Part shown: one piece after another, positions 1 through 6,893 of the stretch | How positions within the stretch are numbered: the first letter of the stretch is position 1 | Layout: each line of letters starts with the position of its first letter | DNA from: an uncultured Chlorobiota bacterium | GTDB taxonomy: Bacteria; Bacteroidota; Bacteroidia; Bacteroidales; JAADGE01 | Direction: 5' to 3' | Assembly (NCBI GenBank): GCA_947311265.1 | Contig: CAMZKQ010000015.1 | Location: forward strand, 1 to 9,963 | DNA: 9,963 bases | Translations under genes and position numbers: made by a program | The notes under the pieces: model-generated | The model's input: the letters and a program-made list of their open reading frames with translations, nothing else | Told to the model about the DNA's origin: nothing | Database searches by the model: none

Positions 1-1173
1 ATTTTCGGGTTCGTAGCCAGAGTAATTGATAGGCACGTCAGAAATTATAGTCTTGGGGCAGAGTTGCCCAGCATCAAAAGCCAAGCCATATAAGTAGGGC
101 TTTAGCGTACTTCCGGGCGAGCGTATAGCAACAATACCATCTACTTGCCCAGCATCTTCGGTATTTTCAAAATCGGCAGAGCCAATATAGGCCAGCACCT
201 TCCTCGTCTTATTTTCGACAAGCAAAACCGCACAATTATGCACCCCTTGGGCGTAAATAGTTTGGATATATTTTTTTGCAATAGACTGTATTTTAATCTG
301 CTGAACAATATCTAAATGGGTAGGAATAATATCCATATCAGGGTTTCCTCGTTTAATCCTGTACGAAAACTGTGGGGCGAGCTGGGGGGCATTCCTGCGA
401 AAAGCATTTAATGGCTCAATTAAAGCATCATTAATTTCGGTCGTATCAAACTTGCCCGATGCCTTAAATTTTCTTAGCCATTTATTTCTCATTTTAATGA
501 GTTCAATATTATCTTTTCCAAATTTTAAGGAATTTGGGCGGTTCGGGATAACGGCAAGGACGGCAATTTCTGCCAAGCTCATATTGGCAGGCGACTTTTC
601 AAAATACAAAACCGAAGCTGCTTTTATGCCCTCAATATTGCCCCCATAAGGGGCAAGTGTTAAATAAATTTCGAGGATTTTCTGTTTTGAAAAGTGTAAC
701 TCCAACTGCAAAGCCCTAAACATTTCTGCAATTTTATTGGCATAAGTTCGTTTTTTAGGAGAAAGTAAGCGTGCCACTTGCATAGTAATGGTAGAAGCAC
801 CAGAAGTCCGCTTTCCTGATATTGTATTGATAACCAATGCCCTAGCAATAGAAAAAGGATTCAGCCCAAAATGGTAATAAAAAAATTGGTCTTCTTTATA
901 GATTATCGCTTTTTCTAGTTTTGAAGAAATCTCGCCCTGCTCTGGTCGCATTCTCCACTTTTGGTCGGGCGACAAAAAAGCGTGTATAACCGTAGAATCC
1001 GAAGACGTAATAATGGTAGAGTACTGGATATTAGGCTTTAAAGGATACTGAAAATCAAGTGCAATAAAAAACAAAAGCAACTGCAACCAAAAGGCAAAAG
1101 AGAGCTGTAGTTCTTTGGGGAACTGCTTTGCCAGTTGGCTCAATTTAATGTGTATTGCCTCTGAAAATATCAT
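1..1173 (-). CDS. pbpC: Penicillin-binding protein 1C, N-terminal 391 residues (partial)
   Basis: Bifunctional class A penicillin-binding protein of the PBP1C type: it polymerises peptidoglycan glycan strands with a GT51 glycosyltransferase domain and carries a transpeptidase domain, anchored in the inner membrane facing the periplasm. A hydrophobic segment lies at about residues 23-40. GT51 motifs follow in order: KEDQFF with the catalytic Glu at residue 94, SGASTITMQVARL at 124-136, and EIYLTLAPYGGNIEGIKAAS at 168-187, the last close to the PBP1C version of this motif. The transpeptidase S-x-x-K motif appears as SPGSTLKP with nucleophile Ser355. The reading frame stays open to base 1, so the rest of the transpeptidase domain and any C-terminal PBP1C extension lie outside the window. 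The start is an ATG at 1171-1173 just before the membrane segment. It is divergent from the exported-protein cassette. Family call is confident; the distinction PBP1C versus PBP1A rests on motif wording. Confidence 0.93.
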   Translation of the reverse strand, partial: MIFSEAIHIKLSQLAKQFPKELQLSFAFWLQLLLFFIALDFQYPLKPNIQYSTIITSSDSTVIHAFLSPDQKWRMRPEQGEISSKLEKAIIYKEDQFFYYHFGLNPFSIARALVINTISGKRTSGASTITMQVARLLSPKKRTYANKIAEMFRALQLELHFSKQKILEIYLTLAPYGGNIEGIKAASVLYFEKSPANMSLAEIAVLAVIPNRPNSLKFGKDNIELIKMRNKWLRKFKASGKFDTTEINDALIEPLNAFRRNAPQLAPQFSYRIKRGNPDMDIIPTHLDIVQQIKIQSIAKKYIQTIYAQGVHNCAVLLVENKTRKVLAYIGSADFENTEDAGQVDGIVAIRSPGSTLKPYLYGLAFDAGQLCPKTIISDVPINYSGYEPEN

Positions 1174-1198
1174 TTATAAAATGCTTAATAAAAAAAAC

Positions 1199-1228
1199 TT
1201 GGAATTAGCTAAACTTTCTGTACTTTTG
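1199..1228 (+). promoter_or_regulatory. Bacteroidota-type promoter for the exported-protein cassette
   Basis: TTG at 1199-1201 is followed after exactly 19 bases by TACTTTTG at 1221-1228, a full match to the TTG / TAnnTTTG promoter of this phylum. It sits 66 bases ahead of the ATG at 1295, leaving a leader of about 60 bases. No comparable element is seen in the short gaps before the next two genes, so this is probably the promoter for the run 1295-3252 and perhaps pta. Confidence 0.6.
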
Positions 1229-1231
1229 AAG

Positions 1232-1259
1232 AAAATATAAAAAGCATAAAGAAACGCAA
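1232..1259 (-). promoter_or_regulatory. Possible weak promoter for pbpC
   Basis: Read on the minus strand, TTG (1259-1257) is followed after 17 bases by TATATTTT (1239-1232), one base off the Bacteroidota -7 element TAnnTTTG. It lies about 60 bases ahead of the pbpC start and next to the oppositely oriented promoter. The match is weak because AT-rich spacers give such hits by chance. Confidence 0.25.
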
Positions 1260-1294
1260 AAATTTACTAATAATTGAATATTGAATACAAAAAA

Positions 1295-1639
1295 ATGGAA
1301 GATAATAGGCGTAGTTTTGTTAAGAATATAGGTGCTTTTGCCGCAGGCATTTTTTCGACAAAAACAGCTTTGGCAGAAGAAAAAGCACCCGACCCAATAC
1401 TTACCGAAGAGCAACAAGTATTTTTTGATGAGTATCAAGATTGGGCAAACCGCTTTTTGCCCGTAGTGCTAAAAAGCCAAGACGACCCACAAAACCCACA
1501 AAATAACCAATTACTAATGGCACTTACCGATGAGGCAGAACAAAGAATGCCCAAGCTAAAGCTATTTCTTAAAGACCGAAATTTTGCAGAAATGTATGTG
1601 CGTGTATCGCAAAAAATATCCGATGCCGTTGTTTGTTAA
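1295..1639 (+). CDS. Small Tat-exported protein of unknown function (114 aa)
   Basis: I do not recognise the family. Directly visible is a twin-arginine export signal: NRRSFVKN at residues 4-11, then an uncharged, Ala/Gly-rich stretch ending in TALA, with likely cleavage near residue 25. The mature part is about 90 residues, acidic in its first half, rich in Gln, Asn and Asp (a DDPQNPQNNQ stretch around residues 63-72), and ends in a C-terminal Cys. A Tat signal on so small a protein suggests folding or a cofactor before export, or travel with a larger partner; that is inference. I chose the ATG at 1295 because it gives the conventional short n-region; an in-frame TTG at 1274 would add seven residues and is less likely. 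It leads a tight gene run, 24 bases before the next gene. Confidence 0.72.
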   Translation: MEDNRRSFVKNIGAFAAGIFSTKTALAEEKAPDPILTEEQQVFFDEYQDWANRFLPVVLKSQDDPQNPQNNQLLMALTDEAEQRMPKLKLFLKDRNFAEMYVRVSQKISDAVVC

Positions 1640-1663
1640 ACTAATAAATTAAATCCTAAAACT

Positions 1664-2512
1664 ATGAAAAAATTAATTCTAGCCTTACTCGTTATTACCA
1701 TTAGCAGTGCTGCCTTTTCGCAGAAAAACAAGCCTACTAAAAAAGATATTGAACGTTTTTTTAAAAGCACCACCTACTTTGTTCTGGACGATAACATCTT
1801 CGGAATGTACAATAGCGACCTAAAAAATGCAGTAGCTGCCAACTGGAAAATCACGCCTTACGAATTTATAAGTATGAAGCAATTTAGAGAAAAAAGGGGC
1901 AACCCCCTAGCCTCTTTTGTGCTAAAAACAAAGGTCGATTTTAAAAAAGATAAAGACGGGACAGAGTACAGCTTCCTTAGTGTACTAATGGGCAGAACTC
2001 TTGGTACTATGGACATGATGCCCGATTTGGCAGAGTTCCCTATTTCGTACTACAATAAAGACTACGACAAATATGGCTATAAATTGGGAGCCATTTTGCT
2101 CTTCCTACAAAACCACATGGAGTGGATTAAGGAGCACCCAGATGAGAAAACAAAAAGCATCATTAATCATTATCGAAAATCAAAATTATCCACCAAGAAT
2201 AAAACGCTTTACCTTATAAAAGAGGAATTGGCAAAAGATGTAAATTCGCTAGCAAAAATTAAAAAATACTACTCCGGGAAAGTAAAAATTACTGATGCCG
2301 AAGATATTGAAGCTGCTATAAAGGCAAAAAATAAAGAGGTTATTTTCCTGCATAAAGTGGGTGCACCAAAGGGGCAGAAAAAATCCCGATGTTACAAATT
2401 AATTATTGGGGCAGCCGATGCTAAAATTTACTATTTTGATTTTCATAAAATCAAAAAGAAAAAAATAGACTCTTTTCTCTCAAAAGATTTCAAAAAAATT
2501 GAAAAAAGATAG
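1664..2512 (+). CDS. Secreted protein of unknown function (282 aa)
   Basis: No family recognised. Residues 1-19 form a clear Sec signal peptide (MKK, hydrophobic core, AFS before Gln20), so the protein should reach the periplasm or beyond; there is no Cys at the cleavage site, so it is not a lipoprotein. The mature part is strongly basic with many Lys, including KKKK near residue 265, and shows a mixed alpha/beta composition with no repeat and no obvious catalytic motif. A single Cys lies in KSRCYKL near residue 242. The ATG at 1664 has an A-rich leader without a Shine-Dalgarno sequence, as is usual here. It lies 24 bases behind the Tat-exported gene and 32 bases ahead of the beta-barrel gene, so co-transcription and a joint envelope role are likely. 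Confidence 0.75.
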   Translation: MKKLILALLVITISSAAFSQKNKPTKKDIERFFKSTTYFVLDDNIFGMYNSDLKNAVAANWKITPYEFISMKQFREKRGNPLASFVLKTKVDFKKDKDGTEYSFLSVLMGRTLGTMDMMPDLAEFPISYYNKDYDKYGYKLGAILLFLQNHMEWIKEHPDEKTKSIINHYRKSKLSTKNKTLYLIKEELAKDVNSLAKIKKYYSGKVKITDAEDIEAAIKAKNKEVIFLHKVGAPKGQKKSRCYKLIIGAADAKIYYFDFHKIKKKKIDSFLSKDFKKIEKR

Positions 2513-2544
2513 CCCCTATTTTAAACTATAAAACCTAATACAAC

Positions 2545-3252
2545 ATGAAAAAAACACTCCTTTTTATATTCGCAGTTGTCATGGTAACTGGCTCTTTTGC
2601 TCAAAAAAAAGACAAAGAGCGGCGGCTTTCGCCTCAAAAATATTCATTCTCTGCCAATGTGGGGGGCAGTGCAGCTGGGGGGCTTATCCGCATAGGGGTA
2701 TCTTCGCTGGTGGATAAGTATGTAAAATTGGGTGTAGTAAGCACCTTTTCTACCCCTGCATTACAGGCTAATTTTGAGTATAAAATTACACCCAAAATAT
2801 CGTTAGGAGCGGCCTATTCCTACCAGTCTTTTTCGGCAGAATATACAGGCTGGGTATATAAGGAAGGTATTATTTTTGATATGGGCATAAAACTAAAACG
2901 AGCCAATTATGCCGCTAGGGTGTTCTATCATTACGGAAACTTTAAAAAAGCCGATATTTATTCGGGCGTTCGCCTTGGGTACACCATTTGGAGCCTTACT
3001 GCAAACGTGCATACCCCAAATATAAACGCTAGCGAAGTTGTACCGGGGGTAAACCAATATTTGGGCTATATAAACTTTACCCTCCTGCCGGGGGTAGATT
3101 ATGAAACGCCAAAAGTAAGTTTTGGGATATTTGCTCCGCAACTTGTGCTTTTTGGCTATCGTTATTATTTTAACGATTATATTGGGCTAAATGCCGAACT
3201 TACTTTTGGAGCACCACATTTTATTTCTGCTGGGCTAGTGGTGCGTTTCTAA
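2545..3252 (+). CDS. Probable outer-membrane beta-barrel protein (235 aa)
   Basis: A Sec signal peptide covers residues 1-19 (MKKTLLFIF core, SFA before Gln20). The mature part alternates polar and aromatic or aliphatic residues in many short strands separated by Gly, Asn or Asp turns, for example around KISLGAAYSYQSF, KADIYSGVRLGY and FGYRYYFNDYIGLNAEL. It ends in VVRF, with the terminal Phe typical of proteins inserted by the BAM machinery. These traits indicate an outer-membrane barrel of about 8-10 strands, resembling the small Bacteroidota barrel proteins often labelled porin-like; the substrate or partner cannot be read from the sequence. It closes the three-gene exported run. No terminator-like hairpin separates it from pta, so read-through is possible. 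Confidence 0.78.
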   Translation: MKKTLLFIFAVVMVTGSFAQKKDKERRLSPQKYSFSANVGGSAAGGLIRIGVSSLVDKYVKLGVVSTFSTPALQANFEYKITPKISLGAAYSYQSFSAEYTGWVYKEGIIFDMGIKLKRANYAARVFYHYGNFKKADIYSGVRLGYTIWSLTANVHTPNINASEVVPGVNQYLGYINFTLLPGVDYETPKVSFGIFAPQLVLFGYRYYFNDYIGLNAELTFGAPHFISAGLVVRF

Positions 3253-3294
3253 TTTAAAATTAAAACTAATTACAATATTCAAAAAATCACTAAA

Positions 3295-3343
3295 ATGGAT
3301 TTAATAAAAAAAAATTAAAGACAGTGCAAAAGCATTAAATAAA
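3295..3343 (+). other. pta: Displaced N-terminus of pta across an A9 run
   Basis: An ATG at 3295 opens MDLIKK, then reads Asn and a TAA stop at 3316-3318. Skipping one base of the nine-A run (3306-3314) joins MDLIKK directly to IKDSAKALNK and then to the phosphate acetyltransferase frame at 3344. The joined start looks like the usual N-terminal helix of this family and would give a 331-residue enzyme. A stop at 3305-3307 closes the pta frame further upstream, so the helix can be made only by slippage, by a one-base correction, or not at all. The cause may be a sequencing error in the homopolymer, a real mutation, or transcriptional slippage. Confidence 0.75.
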
Positions 3344-4291
3344 ATGCTAGTAATGCCCGAAAGCCACGACCCCAGAATACTAAAAGCGGTGGATATTATT
3401 TTGGAAGAGGGCATTGCCCGAATTTCATTAATAGGCCAACCCGAAACTATTTTTGCTGATGCAAAAAAACTAAACCTAAAAAATATAGAGCAGGCTACAA
3501 TTATAGACCCTGAAAATTTTGAAAAAAAAGAGGCTTATGCCGAATTTATGGCAGAAGTGCGTAAACACAAGGGCATGACCAAAGAAAAAGCACTCGCTTT
3601 ATTGGATAACCCGCTATATTTGGCGGTGCTTATGGTAAAAATGGGCGATGCCGATGGCGAAGTAGCTGGGGCAAGCAATGCTACTGGCGACGTACTCCGC
3701 CCGGCTTTCCAATACGTAAAAACAGCCAAAGGTATCAGCGTAGTATCGGGAGCTTTCCTTATGCTTATGGACGATGAAAAATGGGGCGAAAACGGTATGC
3801 TTATTTTTGCAGATTGTGCAGTACACCCAATGCCCAATGCCAAAGAATTGGCAGAAATTGCCGTTGCCACAGGGAAAACCGCAAGAGCAATTGGCGGGTT
3901 CGAGCCCAAAATTGCCATGTTGAGCTTCTCCACCAAAGGGAGTGCTAAGCACGATGTGGTAACAAAAGTGGCAGAAGCCACTAAGCTGGCACAAGCCATG
4001 GCACCAGATATGAAAATTGATGGCGAAATGCAGGCTGATGCTGCAATAATTGAAGCCGTAGGAAAATCTAAAGCCCCCAAAAGCGAAATTGCTGGCAAGG
4101 CCAATGTGCTTGTATTCCCAGATTTACAATCGGGAAATATTGCCTATAAATTGGTGCAACGTCTGGCTGGTGCAGAGGCCATTGGCCCTGTTTTGCAAGG
4201 TATGGCTGCTCCTATCAACGACCTATCTAGGGGCTGCTCGGTGGCAGATATTGTTAGCCTTGCGGCAATTACTGCCAATCAGGCTAAATAA
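3344..4291 (+). CDS. pta: Phosphate acetyltransferase
   Basis: Cytoplasmic enzyme (EC 2.3.1.8) that interconverts acetyl-CoA plus phosphate and acetyl-phosphate plus CoA, normally coupled to acetate kinase. This is the short, single-domain form without the DRTGG/CobQ-like extensions of long Pta proteins. Visible family blocks are PESHDPRILKA at residues 5-15, GDADGEVAGA and NATGDVLRPAFQ (about residues 101-122), IFADCAVHPMPNAKELAEIA, AMLSFSTKGSAKHD, and near the end NDLSRGCSVAD. Ser295, Arg296 and Asp302 in that last block match the active-site Ser-Arg and Asp known from the Methanosarcina enzyme. The ATG at 3344 is an internal start: about 16 residues of the usual N-terminus lie upstream in another frame. 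No ackA is adjacent on the downstream side, where the next gene converges. Function is near certain; the true start is not. Confidence 0.95.
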   Translation: MLVMPESHDPRILKAVDIILEEGIARISLIGQPETIFADAKKLNLKNIEQATIIDPENFEKKEAYAEFMAEVRKHKGMTKEKALALLDNPLYLAVLMVKMGDADGEVAGASNATGDVLRPAFQYVKTAKGISVVSGAFLMLMDDEKWGENGMLIFADCAVHPMPNAKELAEIAVATGKTARAIGGFEPKIAMLSFSTKGSAKHDVVTKVAEATKLAQAMAPDMKIDGEMQADAAIIEAVGKSKAPKSEIAGKANVLVFPDLQSGNIAYKLVQRLAGAEAIGPVLQGMAAPINDLSRGCSVADIVSLAAITANQAK

Positions 4292-4299
4292 ATTTAGCC
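4282..4299 (+). terminator. Probable intrinsic terminator after pta
   Basis: GGCTAAAT and ATTTAGCC form a perfect inverted repeat with two bases between the arms; in RNA this is a stem of seven with a loop of four. It includes the pta stop codon and is followed by CCACTTTTTGG, giving a short T run. It fits termination of pta in the 26-base gap before the convergent gene. The T run is short and there is no matching A run for the opposite strand. Confidence 0.5.
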
Positions 4300-4317
4300 C
4301 ACTTTTTGGAACTATTT

Positions 4318-5709
4318 TTATGGTGTATCTAAAAATGTTTCCCGTTGTGCCAATTTATTTTTATTATTTTCGGCTAAAATCTCGTGTATCGCTTTTTGCC
4401 AAAGGTAGAAGGACATGGTATTAAAATCGGACAAGCCACTGGGTATAAATATCTTGGCTATTCTGGCATCGCTATAAATTCCTTTTATACCGATGGCTTG
4501 AACATCGTTTGCTGCTCCTTTTAAATTAATTTGGTCGTACCACCGCTTGTAACTTCTTACTAGGTTGCCTTTTATTTCGCAGGAATTTTCTGCATTTTCC
4601 ACATTATCGGCAGCTACAAATAGGTAGTAAAATTGGGCTAATTTTAGGTACTGATTAACGTCGTAATAAGTATTCGGGGTTATGGTTTCTGCATTTTGAG
4701 CAAACTCAATTATTTTAAAAGTTTCTTTGATATTGGCATCAAGTTCACTTTTAATATTTTTTAAATTATACTCGCTTAAATAGCCATCAATTTTATTTAA
4801 TTTATCAACAATTGTTATTGGGATTACCGGCTTATTGTCCTTTGTAAAATAGAGCGTTATTAAGCCATTCATTTTTACATCTTCCTTTTTGAGTTCCTCC
4901 TTGCCATAGATAAATTTTGTTACCCTATTAATTATTTCTACCGATTTTCCTTTCAAAGAATTATCATTTATTGGTGTATTTCCTTTCAATATTATTGCAA
5001 ATTCCTCATTATTATCTACTATTCTAGAATATCTTTTTTCAGCATTTTGCTCATATTCAAATATATTAGCTGGGATATAAATTTCGCCACTAAAAAGCAA
5101 GGGGGCTTTCACTTCGTCGGACTGTATATTATCTAAAATATTTTCCACCAGTTTTACTGTTTCTAGCGAATTTACTGCCACATTTAAAATTGGTTTTAAC
5201 GTCTGGATAGTACTTGCGTACTCGTCTTTTACCTTGGTCATTCTTACCGTTATTTCGATATGCGAAATATCAATTAGTTTATGGTTAAAAGTCAGTAATT
5301 TATCTTTCAAACTCAGCTCGATATACTGTTTCTTTCGCTTTTTCTTTTTCTTTTTTTTAGAATTTTCATCTTTAATTTCCACCTCTTGATAAGTCCTAAT
5401 CAACTGATTATCATAAAACACCGTATTTATTTCACTTTTAATAATTGGCTGCCCACTGCCTAGTATATACTTCAAAAACCGTATCCTTAGCGACAGTAGG
5501 TAATCGCCATCTCGCACTTCGGCAAATATAAAATTTTTCAAATTTATAGTAATCGAATGTTGCCTAGTTATTGCATTTTCATATTTTTCGGACGAGAATA
5601 AATCGAAGCTATCATTTTGGTAAGTTTTTGATATTTTTACTTGCCCCAAAACAGAGACACTGAAAAAACTAAGCCCAATTATAACAAGAAATATCTGTGG
5701 TAATTTCAT
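4318..5709 (-). CDS. Large secreted protein of unknown function with a lysine tract (463 aa)
   Basis: No family recognised. Residues 1-22 form a Sec signal peptide (MKLPQ start, hydrophobic core, VLG before Gln23). After it the protein looks like a soluble or surface-associated molecule without further membrane spans. Residues 118-127 read KKKKKKKRKK, an uninterrupted basic tract between two strand-like regions. The following part (about residues 155-330) is rich in Ile, Asn, Glu and Lys, and the last hundred residues include an aromatic helix-like stretch QYLKLAQFYYLFVAADN and a lone Cys in NSCEIKG. Length and composition suggest two or three folded domains. The gene stands alone: it converges on pta and diverges from the M23 peptidase gene. 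No convincing promoter is seen; TATTTTTC at 5738-5731 is the nearest -7 candidate but lacks a TTG partner. Confidence 0.75.
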   Translation of the reverse strand: MKLPQIFLVIIGLSFFSVSVLGQVKISKTYQNDSFDLFSSEKYENAITRQHSITINLKNFIFAEVRDGDYLLSLRIRFLKYILGSGQPIIKSEINTVFYDNQLIRTYQEVEIKDENSKKKKKKKRKKQYIELSLKDKLLTFNHKLIDISHIEITVRMTKVKDEYASTIQTLKPILNVAVNSLETVKLVENILDNIQSDEVKAPLLFSGEIYIPANIFEYEQNAEKRYSRIVDNNEEFAIILKGNTPINDNSLKGKSVEIINRVTKFIYGKEELKKEDVKMNGLITLYFTKDNKPVIPITIVDKLNKIDGYLSEYNLKNIKSELDANIKETFKIIEFAQNAETITPNTYYDVNQYLKLAQFYYLFVAADNVENAENSCEIKGNLVRSYKRWYDQINLKGAANDVQAIGIKGIYSDARIAKIFIPSGLSDFNTMSFYLWQKAIHEILAENNKNKLAQRETFLDTP

Positions 5710-5921
5710 AGTGCAGCTTTTATCGTTTACGAAAAATAATTGAATCGTTTTAAAGGAAAACTTGGGATTTACTCACGCTTATAACGGTAATTTTTTATTA
5801 TTTATTTGATTTTCTCAATACACCTCTCTTTATTAACATCAAATAGAAATATTTACAGCAGCAATAACTCTTGCCACAGCCAATAAAAATTGTATATTTG
5901 CAAAATTGAATTTTAAACAGC
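5710..5921. other. Divergent intergenic spacer, 212 bases
   Basis: AT-rich region between two divergent genes. The only element I can support is the promoter at 5871-5900 serving the peptidase gene. No reading frame with a plausible start, no tRNA-like fold and no long inverted repeat is seen. Confidence 0.6.
5871..5900 (+). promoter_or_regulatory. Bacteroidota-type promoter for the M23 peptidase gene
   Basis: TTG at 5871-5873 and TATATTTG at 5893-5900 are spaced by 19 bases, matching the TTG / TAnnTTTG pattern fully and with the same spacing as the promoter at 1199-1228. The -7 element lies 21 bases ahead of the start codon, so the leader would be short, about 15 bases. Confidence 0.68.
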
Positions 5922-6893
5922 ATGGCAAAGAAAAAACATCTTAGATACAACCCCGAAACTCTTGAATATGAAGAAGATTTAAAATCAAAAAAAAGTAAAT
6001 ATTTTACTATTCTCTCTATTCTCCTGTCTGCACTTGTAGTGTACGGATTACTTTTTATTGCCTCTTCTTATGTTGCAGAAACCCCAACGCAGCGAAAACT
6101 TAACAGGGAAAACAAGTTGCTAGAGCAATATTATCAGGCACTTAGCAAGCGAAAAAAACAAACCGATGCAGTATTAGCAGAACTTAGTGAAAAGGATAAA
6201 AATATATACCGAGCTATTTTTGAGACCGAACCCGAGGTCGATTCTATGCTTGCCTATAACCCTTATGATAAGTTTGAAACTACTGAAATTTCAGCTTTTC
6301 CTAGTATTAACAGCAAAAAGCTAAAGCAGCATATACACGAACTTGCCGAGCAGGAAAAAAGTATCAACATTATAAAACAGCTAATTAACAAAAATAAAGA
6401 GCAGTTAAAATACATTCCTTCTATAAAGCCACTAAAAGCCACCAATGTAGAGTACTCTGTTTATGGATACGGCAAGCGGATTGACCCTGTTTACAAATCA
6501 CCAGTGTTTCACTCAGGCATTGATTTTTCAGCCCCAGCAGGGACTAAAGTTTATGCTACCGCCGATGGAAAAGTTACCCACTCGGGCGAAAAACGCAGCC
6601 ACTCTGCCAGAGGAATGGGCAAGCAAATCCGCATAAAACATGGTAGCTCCTACACTACGGTTTATGCCCACTTAAACTCTATAAAAGTAAGAAATGGAAA
6701 AAGGGTAAAACGTGGCGATCTTATCGGCACAGTAGGCAATACAGGTAAATCATTCGTTCCGCATTTGCATTATGAAGTCATTTTGAATGGCAAACAGGTG
6801 AACCCCATCAACTACTTTTTTATCGACCTTACTGCCGAGCAGTATGACGAATTGCACAAAGAATCTTTAAGAGGGGGGCTCTCGCTAGACTAG
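5922..6893 (+). CDS. Membrane-anchored M23 family metallopeptidase
   Basis: Probable zinc endopeptidase that cuts peptidoglycan cross-bridges or stem peptides in the periplasm (LytM/lysostaphin type), possibly a cell-shape or division hydrolase. A short basic cytoplasmic start (MAKKKHLRYNPETLEYEE) is characteristic of the Bacteroidota versions. One membrane span covers about residues 28-50, followed by charged helical, coiled-coil-like stretches around 55-95 and 130-165. The M23 domain occupies about 176-300 with all key residues present: HSGID gives zinc ligands His197 and Asp201, YAHL gives His250, and HLHYEV gives His281 and zinc ligand His283. It should therefore be catalytically competent, unlike the degenerate LytM regulators. 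The full length of 323 residues looks normal. A strong promoter lies directly upstream, and its TAG stop overlaps the stop of convergent rfbD. Confidence 0.92.
   Translation: MAKKKHLRYNPETLEYEEDLKSKKSKYFTILSILLSALVVYGLLFIASSYVAETPTQRKLNRENKLLEQYYQALSKRKKQTDAVLAELSEKDKNIYRAIFETEPEVDSMLAYNPYDKFETTEISAFPSINSKKLKQHIHELAEQEKSINIIKQLINKNKEQLKYIPSIKPLKATNVEYSVYGYGKRIDPVYKSPVFHSGIDFSAPAGTKVYATADGKVTHSGEKRSHSARGMGKQIRIKHGSSYTTVYAHLNSIKVRNGKRVKRGDLIGTVGNTGKSFVPHLHYEVILNGKQVNPINYFFIDLTAEQYDELHKESLRGGLSLD

Noticed and set aside
1274..1294. TTG at 1274 as start of the Tat-exported protein
   Set aside because: The in-frame ATG at 1295 places the twin-arginine motif four residues from the N-terminus, as expected, and fits the A-rich leader.
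1205..1438. 77-codon minus-strand frame over the Tat-protein start and promoter
   Set aside because: Its Phe/Cys/Leu-rich translation is the shadow of A-rich DNA, and it overlaps a good Tat signal and promoter on the plus strand.
3535..4104. Long open frame on the minus strand (189 codons) inside pta
   Set aside because: It mirrors the codon pattern of pta, has an Ala/Ser/Ile-rich shadow composition and no family signature, while pta on the plus strand is unmistakable.
4089..4424. 111-codon plus-strand frame overlapping the end of pta and the convergent gene
   Set aside because: It runs across two well-supported genes and their intergenic terminator, with no recognisable product.
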